A stretch of 64,000 bases of DNA, from NCBI RefSeq assembly GCF_042662225.1, contig NZ_JBHSYQ010000003.1, positions 1,240,001 to 1,304,000 of the forward strand, written 5' to 3'. The stretch is from Nibribacter roseus. Its GTDB lineage: Bacteria > Bacteroidota > Bacteroidia > Cytophagales > Hymenobacteraceae. This document shows positions 26,201-33,400 of the stretch, piece by piece. Below the pieces are notes generated by a model. The model was not told the DNA's origin, ran no database searches, and was given only the letters and a program-made list of their open reading frames with translations. The translations under genes were made by a program, and so were the position numbers. Positions within the stretch are counted from its first letter, which is position 1, and every line of letters begins with the position of its first letter.

Positions 26201-26646
26201 TTTGCGCCTAAGGTATTGGCCACCAAAGATCTTTTGTTGATGACTTTCTCGGTGAGCGCCTCAGGGTACGTCACTATCATAGCGCCGGCACCCGCACGGT
26301 TATTCAGTCTGTTGAGTACCTCGGCGCGGAGCAGAATGTTCGCATTTTCGGTATGGTCAAACTGATAGGCGCGCTTGTAGGAACTAGGAAATAACAGTAC
26401 CTCCTGTTGGTCTTCCAGCAAGTTGGATAGGTCGCTGTAGAAATAGGCGGCCTCTTCACGGTCATGTAAGATGAATAAGTGCGTGCCGGCTTGCAAGGTC
26501 TGTAGGGCAGAGGCCACCACGGCATCTTGGCTGCCTACCAAACCTTTCAGCTGTATATGTTTCGGTTCAGAAGCCTGCAGGTGCTGGCCTACCGTCTGCA
26601 CAACGGGGTCTTGGCGGTACAGGTCTAAAAATTGAGTTGCTTTCAA
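23290..26646 (-). CDS. mfd: Transcription-repair coupling factor
   Basis: Mfd removes stalled RNA polymerase from lesions and recruits UvrA. The 1118 residues hold the UvrB-homology part (about 1-330), the polymerase-interacting domain (LKPGDYVTHMDYGIGRFAGLE, then LLYVSIHSLHKISKYTG), the RecG-like translocase with Walker A GDVGFGKTE at 589, Walker B LLIIDEEQKFGV, TLTATPIPRTLHFSLMG, QMRGRVGRSNKKAYCYLL, and the C-terminal TRCF domain. The first codon is TTG. An in-frame TGA lies five codons upstream with no ATG between, and the N-terminus QFLDLYRQDP matches the family, so a TTG start is likely. Its 3' end lies in a palindromic element. Confidence 0.96.
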   Translation of the reverse strand: MKATQFLDLYRQDPVVQTVGQHLQASEPKHIQLKGLVGSQDAVVASALQTLQAGTHLFILHDREEAAYFYSDLSNLLEDQQEVLLFPSSYKRAYQFDHTENANILLRAEVLNRLNNRAGAGAMIVTYPEALTEKVINKRSLVANTLGAKVGEKLDVNFLTEVLNSYDFERTDFVYEAGQFAVRGGIIDVYSYANDLPYRLELFGDEIESIRTFDPNTQLSVEQKKQISIIPNVQTKLLQETRESFLDFIPEDSKIWVKDYRQTVEVIGESYEKAEQSFLEMLEGSAGVQIVSKPEDLFESGKAFKKRLEAFTLVEFGKRFNFKNAEVVPFQSHPQPSFNKDFQRLVTNLHENQNNGFVNVIAAESPRQADRLRTIFDELDHDVRFHHLMLALREGFVDDQVKLVCYTDHQLFERFYKHKTKEGYSKSKALTLKELRTLKPGDYVTHMDYGIGRFAGLEKVEVGGRMQEAIRLIYRDDDLLYVSIHSLHKISKYTGKEGTPPTMSKLGSPEWENKKKRVKSKVKDIAAELIKLYAKRKKAPGYAFSKDGFLQAELESSFIYEDTPDQGKATEDVKADMEQPHPMDRLVCGDVGFGKTEVAIRAAFKAACDGKQVAVLVPTTILAMQHYKTFRDRLEAFPVNVEYINRFKTTKQIKETLGRLAEGKTDILIGTHRIASKDVKFKNLGLLIIDEEQKFGVKTKDRLKEIKVNVDTLTLTATPIPRTLHFSLMGARDLSVIATPPPNRQPVQTELHVFDDALIRDAVAHELKRKGQVFFVHNRISDIEEMTNLILKLVPDAKVTYAHGQMDPEELEKRMMRFVEGEYDVLVSTNIIESGLDIPNANTIIINRAHMFGLSDLHQMRGRVGRSNKKAYCYLLTPPVSGLPSDARKRLSTLEEFSDLGEGFKIAMRDLDIRGAGNMLGGEQSGFINDLGFEAYHQILDEAVQELKETEFRDLFFKELELEKLVEPLRECSVETDLEILIPDSYISNISERLQMYSKLDSVKDLESLEKLVAGMVDRFGPMPPEVEQLVAIVKMRWEACRLGFEKLTLKKETLKGYIPSQNNESFFQSETFSRILQYVQQHPRRSRLKEAKDKLIVIVEDISTLEAAKAVFEDMQT

Positions 26647-26708
26647 AGGTAAATCTTTTCAGGATTATCAGAGGCAAAGCTAGCCATTCTCTCTGGTTAC
26701 TGAAACTT

Positions 26709-26736
26709 GTTATCCGTTGCTCGTTATTCGTTATTC
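26709..26736 (+). repeat. Heptamer array (GTTATTC-like x 4), left arm
   Basis: The units are GTTATCC, GTTGCTC, GTTATTC and GTTATTC in exact register. The reverse complement of 26979-26992 matches it closely. Confidence 0.7.
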
Positions 26737-26761
26737 GAGTGGGAAAGATTCCTTTTTGCTA

Positions 26762-26790
26762 CTGTTTTTTGGAAAACAAAGGAAAAACAG
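26762..26790. repeat. Intergenic palindromic element, copy 9 (shortened)
   Basis: The copy reads CTGTTTTTTGG then AAAACAAAGGAAAAACAG. The inner left arm appears deleted. It lies between inverted heptamer arrays. Confidence 0.5.
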
Positions 26791-26978
26791 AAGAATACAT
26801 GCACAGTAGCCTTCGCGGTGCTTTGCTGACATGCGAGTGTGTCAGCCATCACCATTAGCCAACATAAAATCTATTGATTGGCAGCGGGCTGTTTATAGCT
26901 GGATAAGTCACGGAAGTAACTTTCGCGCCATAGAGGGAGAGTAGGTTCTAAAGCCTTGAACAACTAAACACTAATTTC

Positions 26979-26997
26979 GAATAACGAACAACGAAAC
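26979..26997 (-). repeat. Heptamer array, right (inverted) arm, abutting the msrA stop codon
   Basis: The plus strand reads GAATAAC, GAACAAC, GAAAC. Reverse-complemented it gives GTTGTTC GTTATTC, the same words as the array at 26709. Confidence 0.65.
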
Positions 26998-27660
26998 CTA
27001 CTCCTTCAGCTTCCCTTCCATCTTTTCTTTAAACTTCTCCAGCTTGGGTTTAGACACGGCGCGCATGTAGGGGTTGTTAGGGTTGTGGCGGTAAAAATCC
27101 TGGTGCTCTTCCTCGGCGGGGTAAAACTCTGTAAGCGGGGCTACCTGCGTTACAATTGGCGCCTGGAAAGCGCGGGTGGCATTTAGCTTTTTGAGGTACG
27201 CATCTATCTGCGCCTTTTGCTGAGGTGTGCTATAGAAGATAGCCGAACGGTATTGGGTTCCAACATCAGGACCTTGGCGGTTAAGCGTGGTGGGGTCGTG
27301 GGCGGCAAAAAAAGCCTCTAGTAGCGTGTTGTAAGAAACAACGGTGCTGTCATAGTAAATCTGCACCGCCTCTGCGTGGCCAGTGGTACCGGTGCTTACT
27401 TCCTCATATGTAGGGTTAGCGGTATGGCCGCCGGTGTAGCCCGAAATTACCTCATGCACGCCTTTTAGCTTTTCGGCGGCCTCTTCGGTACACCAGAAAC
27501 ACCCGCCGGCAAAAGTGGCCACAGCTAAATTTTCTTTTTTTGCGGAGGCTGGTAATTGCGTGACCGCTTTCTCAGCTGGTGCCGTTTGCGTGCTGCTTTG
27601 GCTCTGGGCGCAGGAGGCAATGCCCAGCAACAGAAGTAGGCTATATGTTAGAAGTCTCAT
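26998..27660 (-). CDS. msrA: Exported peptide-methionine (S)-S-oxide reductase (lipoprotein)
   Basis: MsrA repairs oxidised methionine in proteins. The 220-residue protein has the active-site AGGCFWCTEEAAEKL with catalytic Cys54, GVHEVISGYTGGHTANPTYEEV, and YYDSTVVSYNTLLEAFFAAHDPTT, all family hallmarks, and the conserved EEHQDFY near the end. The N-terminus is a lipoprotein signal with lipobox GIASC and Cys17, so the enzyme should sit in the cell envelope and not in the cytoplasm. A low-complexity Ser/Thr/Ala linker joins the lipid anchor to the domain. No msrB domain is fused to it or found next to it. Confidence 0.96.
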   Translation of the reverse strand: MRLLTYSLLLLLGIASCAQSQSSTQTAPAEKAVTQLPASAKKENLAVATFAGGCFWCTEEAAEKLKGVHEVISGYTGGHTANPTYEEVSTGTTGHAEAVQIYYDSTVVSYNTLLEAFFAAHDPTTLNRQGPDVGTQYRSAIFYSTPQQKAQIDAYLKKLNATRAFQAPIVTQVAPLTEFYPAEEEHQDFYRHNPNNPYMRAVSKPKLEKFKEKMEGKLKE

Positions 27661-27806
27661 AATGTCTTGTATGTAATAAACTGGTATAAGTAAAACTGAT
27701 AAGGTAGGGCAATAGTTTCTGAAGATTCAGGTAACATTTTCTGCTGCAGGCCGCTAAAACGGATAGTGCTTAATAATTGAAACCGCTAACCTAAAGAAAT
27801 AAAACT

Positions 27807-28073
27807 ATGTCAGAATCAGCGAAAACTACCACCAACCACGATGAAATCAAAAAATGGGCCGAAGCCCGCGACGGCAAGCCAGCCACAGTAAAAGGCACCG
27901 GAGACGGAGATGAGGCAGGGTTGCTCCGTATTAACTTCCCGGGCTACGCCGAAGACAACCTGGAGGACATTAGCTGGGATGAGTTTTTTGAGAGGTTTGA
28001 AGAAAAGAAGCTGGCGTTCCTGTACCAGGACGAAAAAGACAGTCGCTTCAATAAATTGGTGAACAGGGACTAA
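27807..28073 (+). CDS. Small conserved acidic protein of unknown function
   Basis: The 88-residue protein contains DHDEIKKWAEARDGKPATVKG-like sequence (here NHDEIKKWAEARDGKPATVK), GLLRINFPGY and ISWDEFFERFEEKKLAFLYQ. I recognise this pattern from a widespread family of short soluble bacterial proteins with no assigned function. There are no Cys residues, no signal peptide and no membrane segment. It is a single gene with a palindromic element 21 bp downstream. Confidence 0.8.
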   Translation: MSESAKTTTNHDEIKKWAEARDGKPATVKGTGDGDEAGLLRINFPGYAEDNLEDISWDEFFERFEEKKLAFLYQDEKDSRFNKLVNRD

Positions 28074-28093
28074 GGGTTCTTTATGAAGGGTAG

Positions 28094-28137
28094 GAGCGTT
28101 TTGGGGCTGTTTTTCAGAAAGCAAACCCAAAATGCTC
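28094..28137. repeat. Intergenic palindromic element, copy 10
   Basis: The copy reads GAGCGTTTTGGGGCTGTTTTTC then AGAAAGCAAACCCAAAATGCTC. The outer GAGC/GCTC pair is locus-specific. Confidence 0.6.
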
Positions 28138-28179
28138 TTTGTTATTATTAGCGAAGATGATAAAAATCAGCTTAAATTA

Positions 28180-28211
28180 TTTGGACTAATTCTAAACAGA
28201 GCCTACATTTG
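28180..28211 (+). promoter_or_regulatory. Bacteroidota-type promoter of the 117-residue protein gene
   Basis: TTTG at 28180-28183 and TACATTTG at 28204-28211 are separated by 20 bp, matching the TTTG-N19/20-TAnnTTTG consensus. The start codon is at 28248, so the leader would be about 30 bases. Confidence 0.65.
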
Positions 28212-28247
28212 TAGTGTTGATTTAGAAATACCAAGTAGAATACCCCA

Positions 28248-28601
28248 ATGCCTACGCCTACCAACCTGCACGAACTGTTCCGCACCGCCTTTGGTGCCGT
28301 TTACCAATGTAACCGCTACAACTGTTATTTCGTGGAATTTGCCGGCGGTATTTCTCCTTTCAAGGTAGCCGATTTTCTGGACCTGAAACAGCACGTTGAT
28401 GCTATCAACGTTGCCGAAATGGCTAAGAACCCGGCCCGCGCTGCTGACGTGTACGTTTTGATGCCCAACCGCTCTGAGCGCTGCTTCGTGCTGACACTGA
28501 CCGAGGTGCTTCGGTTTCAGGAGCTGTTGCAGGGTGCTAAGGCCATGATGGCGTTAAATAGTATTTTGCATGAGTGCCTGTACAGCCCCGCTTACTGCTA
28601 A
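28248..28601 (+). CDS. Small protein of unknown function
   Basis: The 117-residue protein has Cys21 and Cys26 (VYQCNRYNCYFVEF) and two more Cys residues near the C-terminus. Its mixed alpha/beta sequence includes FKVADFLDLKQHVDAI and VYVLMPNRSERCFVLT. I do not recognise the family with confidence; similar short proteins occur in Cytophagales near iron-storage genes. It is preceded by a good promoter (28180-28211) and followed 134 bp later by ferritin on the same strand. The leader lacks a Shine-Dalgarno sequence, as usual here. A link to iron is only suggested by the neighbour. Confidence 0.65.
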   Translation: MPTPTNLHELFRTAFGAVYQCNRYNCYFVEFAGGISPFKVADFLDLKQHVDAINVAEMAKNPARAADVYVLMPNRSERCFVLTLTEVLRFQELLQGAKAMMALNSILHECLYSPAYC

Positions 28602-28682
28602 TCTTCCCTTTTTCTGTATTTAGACTGAATCTGTATTACCCTTTCCGTTGGGTGCAGATAAACAATTAATGTCTTTTACCGG

Positions 28683-28690
28683 TATATTTG
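28683..28690 (+). promoter_or_regulatory. -7 box upstream of ferritin
   Basis: TATATTTG matches the TAnnTTTG consensus 45 bp before the ferritin ATG. No clear -33 TTTG is present at the right distance. Confidence 0.45.
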
Positions 28691-28735
28691 AATTGGAGGT
28701 GCCCCTGAAAGCACTTCTGAAAAACCGATAAAAGC

Positions 28736-29272
28736 ATGAAAGATTTATTGAGAATGCGTACCTCTCTTTCTGAAGAAATAGAGACGCTCTTAAACGAACA
28801 GATAAAAGTAGAGGCCCACTCCTCAGCCACATATTTAGCCATGTCTAGCTGGTGCAACCGTCAGGGTTTTGACGTAAGCGCCGATTACTTCATGAAGCAG
28901 AGCCACGAGGAGCGCGAGCACATGCTCAAGCTTTTCAACTACGTGAGCGATTTAGGCGGCCACGCCATCTCACCGGAAGTGGTGAACATTCCGCAGGAGT
29001 ATGACTCGTTCCGTGATGTATTTGAGAAAGCCTTGCAGCAGGAGATTTTCGTGACCCAGCAGTTTAACCGCCTGGCCGACCACTGCATGAAAGCCAAAGA
29101 CTTTGTGACCTTTAACTTCCTGCAGTGGTTCTTGCAAGAGCAGGTAGAAGAAGAGTATGTTGCCCGTCGTGCCCTTGAGCTATTTGATGTGATTGGCGAA
29201 GAAGGCACCGGCCGCTACGAGATTGACAAAGCCATTCGTAAGATCAGCTATGATAACGGTGGTGACGAATAA
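28736..29272 (+). CDS. ftnA: Non-heme ferritin
   Basis: Ferritin stores iron as a mineral inside a 24-subunit shell. The 178-residue protein shows the ferroxidase-centre ligands in order: LNEQIKVEAHSSATYLAMS, SHEEREHMLKLFNY (Glu-x2-His pattern), VFEKALQQEIFVTQQFN, and WFLQEQVEEEYVARRAL. The start at 28736 leaves about ten extra residues (MKDLLRMRTS); the ATG at 28754 is a possible alternative. It is followed by a terminator and converges on a 2Fe-2S protein gene, which makes a small iron-related neighbourhood. Confidence 0.96.
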   Translation: MKDLLRMRTSLSEEIETLLNEQIKVEAHSSATYLAMSSWCNRQGFDVSADYFMKQSHEEREHMLKLFNYVSDLGGHAISPEVVNIPQEYDSFRDVFEKALQQEIFVTQQFNRLADHCMKAKDFVTFNFLQWFLQEQVEEEYVARRALELFDVIGEEGTGRYEIDKAIRKISYDNGGDE

Positions 29273-29292
29273 AACCAATCTAGAATAGAAAC

Positions 29293-29331
29293 AAAAATCC
29301 CGCAGTCTGGTAAAGGCTGCGGGATTTTTTT
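29293..29331. terminator. Terminator after ferritin
   Basis: The stem AAAAATCCCGCAG/CTGCGGGATTTTTT surrounds a short loop and ends in a T-run on the plus strand. The same hairpin has an A/T-run for the convergent gene. Confidence 0.9.
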
Positions 29332-29611
29332 ATGCGTTGCGTTGTAAGATCTGTTCTTGAAAAGCCTGTAGAATCTGGGAGTCGGTCATGTCATGCAGCC
29401 AGAGGTTCTGGGGCTGAAAGCAGAAGATGGGGCCATGCTTGCAGCGGTCAGTGCACTCAGTCTTAATAATCTCGACCTCGTCTTTCATGCCATTCATCTT
29501 CAGCTGCTCGCGCATCATCTTTCTTATGTCTTTGCCGCCCCGCTTCTGGCACTTGCTGCCGGAGCAGGCATAGATAACCTGGAGGGGTGCTTTTATATTA
29601 TCCTTGCTCAT
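29330..29611 (-). CDS. Thioredoxin-like [2Fe-2S] ferredoxin
   Basis: The 93-residue protein has the (2Fe-2S) ferredoxin-domain pattern: CSGSKCQKRGGKDI at 16-29, then ECTDRCKHGPIFCFQPQNLW at about 52-71. This gives the four cysteines (two in the first loop and two in the second) typical of the HycE/NuoE-like thioredoxin-fold ferredoxins. The electron partner is unknown. It converges on ferritin. The start is at 29611, and the upstream DUF gene ends 116 bp away with a palindromic element between. Confidence 0.85.
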   Translation of the reverse strand: MSKDNIKAPLQVIYACSGSKCQKRGGKDIRKMMREQLKMNGMKDEVEIIKTECTDRCKHGPIFCFQPQNLWLHDMTDSQILQAFQEQILQRNA

Positions 29612-29686
29612 AGGTCTGTGGTTGGGTCCTTTCTTCTCTTGTACGGCAGAAGTAGCCTTTGGCTAACACACTTTAGGCTGTTCTCT

Positions 29687-29726
29687 CTGTTTTGGGTGTG
29701 ATTTTCTGAAAACAGGTGAAAAACAG
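29687..29726. repeat. Intergenic palindromic element, copy 11
   Basis: The copy reads CTGTTTTGGGTGTGATTTTC, TG, then AAAACAGGTGAAAAACAG. It lies 1 bp beyond the stop of the two-helix membrane protein gene. Confidence 0.7.
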
Positions 29727-29727
29727 C

Positions 29728-30294
29728 TTAATCCGCGGGTGCCTCCTGCTCTTCTCTTTTCAGTTTTACGATCTGGTAAATGAACAAGGCAGTACCTAAA
29801 CCAATGAGTGCATAAGATAGCCAGGCAAGCCAGTCGTACTTTTCTTGCTTTATGGTTTCTTCACCGGTGAAGAATATTTTGTCTTTGGCAGGCGAAGATA
29901 AACCGTACAGGGTGCGCGTGCCTCCGCTGTTCATTGGGTTCTCCCGTTTGTTGTACTGTACTTGCAGGCGGTCACCGGGCTTTATCTGGTTTTTGAAGGC
30001 AGCGGTGTCAAAGTTGGCCATTTGGTGTTGGGGTAACATCAGCAACTCAGTGAATTCACGCAGCCATATGCCGTAAGCTTTTTCTCCGGCTTCATTTTTT
30101 TTAAAAGAGTAATTGGTGAGGGTGCCTTCTTTGGTAACCAAGTCTTTCTCATAGCGGGCTCCGCCGCTTAAATCTTTCACAAAAATGAGGACTAACCCCA
30201 CCACAATAAGAACGGTGGCAAATACAAAGCGTCCCATTTTAGAAGAAGAGGGAAGCAGGTTTACCCCTGTTGAGTGTTTCCGGCGTTGGGCCAT
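29728..30294 (-). CDS. Two-helix membrane protein of unknown function
   Basis: The 188-residue protein has a basic N-terminus (MAQRRKHSTGVNLL), a first membrane helix at about 21-39 (GRFVFATVLIVVGLVLIFV), an extracytoplasmic domain of about 110 residues with beta-type sequence (IKPGDRLQVQYNKRE), and a second helix near 158-177 (WLSYALIGLGTALFIYQIV) before a charged tail. The layout resembles DUF3592-type proteins, but I cannot confirm that. It is likely a single-gene transcript. Confidence 0.65.
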   Translation of the reverse strand: MAQRRKHSTGVNLLPSSSKMGRFVFATVLIVVGLVLIFVKDLSGGARYEKDLVTKEGTLTNYSFKKNEAGEKAYGIWLREFTELLMLPQHQMANFDTAAFKNQIKPGDRLQVQYNKRENPMNSGGTRTLYGLSSPAKDKIFFTGEETIKQEKYDWLAWLSYALIGLGTALFIYQIVKLKREEQEAPAD

Positions 30295-30392
30295 AGTATC
30301 TGTTATGTAAAAAATATTGGTCTAAAAGTATAAAAACTCTAACGAACCCAGAAGAGTTCGATGTGAATGTGTGATGTAGCAGTAAAAAGACT

Positions 30393-30440
30393 GCGGCTGT
30401 TTTGGGTCTGTTTTTCCAAAAACAGGCCCCAAACAGCCGC
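30393..30440. repeat. Intergenic palindromic element, copy 12, acting as terminator
   Basis: The copy reads GCGGCTGTTTTGGGTCTG, TTTTTCC, AAAAACAGGCCCCAAACAGCCGC. On the minus strand it is followed by AGTCTTTTTAC, so it should terminate the T9SS gene upstream. The outer GCGG/CCGC arms are locus-specific. Confidence 0.8.
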
Positions 30441-30471
30441 TTTAATGATTAGTTGTGGTTACGTAAAACAG

Positions 30472-33400
30472 TTACCGTACAATTTCAACCCACCCTTTGG
30501 CTGAATTACCTTCAGTGTCTTTGAGCAGGTAGAAGTAAGTTCCTTCAGAGAGGGAGCCGCCATCCCAATTTTGCCTGTAATTAGCTTCCCGGTGTACCTC
30601 TTTCCCCCAGCGGTTGTAAAGAACAAACTCAGTTGGCAAGCAACTGAACCTCTGGAAAAATACATCGTTCAGCCCATCTCCGTTAGGTGTAATGATATTG
30701 GGGATTCCATTGGGAGCTACGTTTATTTGGGTTACCTCCCGCTGATCTTGGCAGCCGGTGCTGTAGGTGGTGGTTAGCATTACTTTGTAGGTGCCTGGTT
30801 GAGTATACGTGTGCTTAGGCTCTACTTCTGTTGATTGACTGCCGTCGCCGAAATCCCATACAAAACTAGTGGCACCGGTGGTGGCGTTAGAGAAGGTGGC
30901 GTTAAACGGAGCGTATCCTGTCACCTCAGGGTTGTTGAAGCAAAGCTCATTGGCCAGAGCCACATTAATGTTGGGAAGGGGAGCCACTGCCACATATTTG
31001 CTGGCCGAAGCTGTACATAAACCATTGCTGGAGGTGGTAGTGTAGGTTACCATAGAAGGACCAACAAACCCGGTGGGTGGCGTAAAGATTCCCTCTGGTG
31101 TAATATGAAGTCCAGACCATTTTCCACCCGCCGGTTCTCCCCTAAGCTGAAACGGAGTAGTGGTTCCTAAGCAAATAAGGGTATCAGGAGAGAGTCTTAC
31201 AATGGGGGGAGGTATAACCTCAATTCTCTGCTGTACCAGTTTTGAGCAAGGCAGATTAGAGGCATAACTGATAAAGGCAAAGAAAGAAAACCCCACTCTG
31301 TTTGGGTAAAAAGTAGCAGTTCCATTTCCGTGATCTTCTACTCCTTGGCCATAAAAATAGGAATTAGGTTCTGAGCCCTGCAAGGTAATAGGACTCGCAT
31401 CCATACAAATCTGAGGGGGCAATGTGGTAAAAGTTAACTCTCGGTTAGGAATCACCTCTACTATTATTTCGTCTGATGAAGGACAGGGGCCGCTGGAGGT
31501 ATAGGTAAGGGTCTTTTTGCCCGCCATTCCAGGAGAGGCGGAGAAAAAGAACTGGTTATTTTCTTTGATGACTCCTTCCCCGCTCCAGTTGCCACCCCCC
31601 GGAAAACCAAACAATTGAATTCGGCCCTGGTCTGTACATATAGTACGGTCATCTCCGGCACGTACAGTGACAGTAGGAGACACCTGAACCTGCTTTGAAA
31701 CAAAAGAACAATTACCTTCTCCTTCGCGGCTGTAGGTAATGGTGTGGGTGCCTGGTCCGGCAAGGGCGGGGTTGAATACGTTGCCTACTATACCGGGCCC
31801 CTTGAACGTGCCTTCTGAGGGAGTACCCACCAAAGTAACTGGTTCAGCTCCCTGACATACAACCGGCTCTAACCCACTAAAAGAATATTCTACCTTGGGA
31901 ACAACTGTAATGGTACGGGAACTGGAGCGGGTACAGGTACCAGTGGCATGAACGGTATAGGTGAGGGTGTGGTCGCCTAACATACTGAGGGTGGGGACAA
32001 AATAATAGCGGCCGTTTCTTATTTCCACGCCTGTGCCGGTCCAAACGCCCCCCGCAGGGCTACCTGTTAGTAAAAGCGGGCCAGCTTCTACGCAAAGAGG
32101 CATACTGGGGCCTGCTCCTGCATTAGAGACTTCAAAGTTGAACTTGAACGCTGCATTGTTGCAGCGAGTGTGGTTTTCACGTGAAAAGTAGTGTGCCCCG
32201 GGAGGTACCGGAAAGTCGTTAGGGCCGCTGCAGCCACCGCAAACCGCCTGATAGATTACACCTTTCTTATCAAATCGGCTGGTTCCGCCATCTACGTGTT
32301 CACCGGAAAGTGAAGTACTTTGGCGGCCACCATAGAAGGTGGCATATTGTAATTCAAGGGCTCCGGCACTTAACTGCATTAAATAGAAATCGCTTCCGTC
32401 GGTGGTGCTTTGCAGCGCATCTGGAGTGACGGGCAAATTAGTAGTGTACCCATTGCCGTAGCTGTCAACGTTGGCCCTTCCTCCCCAGCCGCTTATGTAA
32501 ATGCGCTCACAGTCATCTACTAAAAAGGCCGTGGGTGATATGTCTATGTTAAAGGTGCCTGAACCGAATACCGTAGAAAAAACCGTTGAACTTAGGTCTG
32601 GAGTGAGTTTGTGAATGAACTGACGGCTGTTAGGTTTGCTGTACACGCCCGCAGAAACAGGGTAGTTGCCCATGGTTTGCCCATACAAGTAGACATTGGA
32701 ACTGGGGTCTAGCTGTAAAAAGTAGGCTTGGTCATAGGCAGCGGTGCCTATAAACGTAGCAGCCAGAACTTTGTCTCCGGTACTGGATAATTTTATCACA
32801 AAGCCATCTACTGAGCCAGATGATGTTGGGTGCAACCCTCCGGCAGTACCAGGTAGAGTGGTGCTGGTGGTGCCACCAGCCACGTATACATTACGATCTT
32901 TATCTAATTGAATGGAATAGGCGGCATCCGCTCCTGAACCACCATAATAGGTGCTCCAAATTAATTTATCTAAGGAGGGGGAAAGCTTGCAGATAACAGC
33001 GTTGTTTAAGCCACCGTTCGGTTGGTTGCTGAGACCGCCTATGGTTGGGAAATCACCGGAAGAACTGCTGGAGGCCAGGTAAATATTGCCATCTGTATCT
33101 GTAATAATATCTCCCCTAAACTGATCTCCGTAATTTTTCACCAACGGATTGCTGGGTATTGACCGGAACCGATCAAGTAAACCGTCGTTGTCACCTCCGC
33201 CTAGGTACGTAGAAGCCAATAAGGTGCTGCCGTCTTGGCTTAAGATGGTAACGGCAATGTCTGAGCCTTGGGTATAATGAGGATTGCCGGATTGGAAGCC
33301 AAGAGGACTGATGTTGGGCCCGCCCCCAAAGCTTCGGTCAAAGGCGGTTGCGCTGGTAGGAAAGTCTCTTGAGCCCACGCTAGACAAAATTACCAGCTCG

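Larger units (their letters stand above)
26647..26997. other. Repeat-filled gap between mfd and msrA
   Basis: The 351-bp gap holds a heptamer array at 26709-26736, a shortened palindromic element at 26762-26790, and an inverted heptamer array at 26979-26992 that ends at the msrA stop codon. The roughly 190 bp between the element and the right array carry no convincing reading frame or RNA. Confidence 0.6.

Noticed and set aside
28132..28368. 78-codon frame starting inside palindrome 10
   Set aside because: It overlaps the better-supported 117-residue gene in another frame and covers that gene's promoter.
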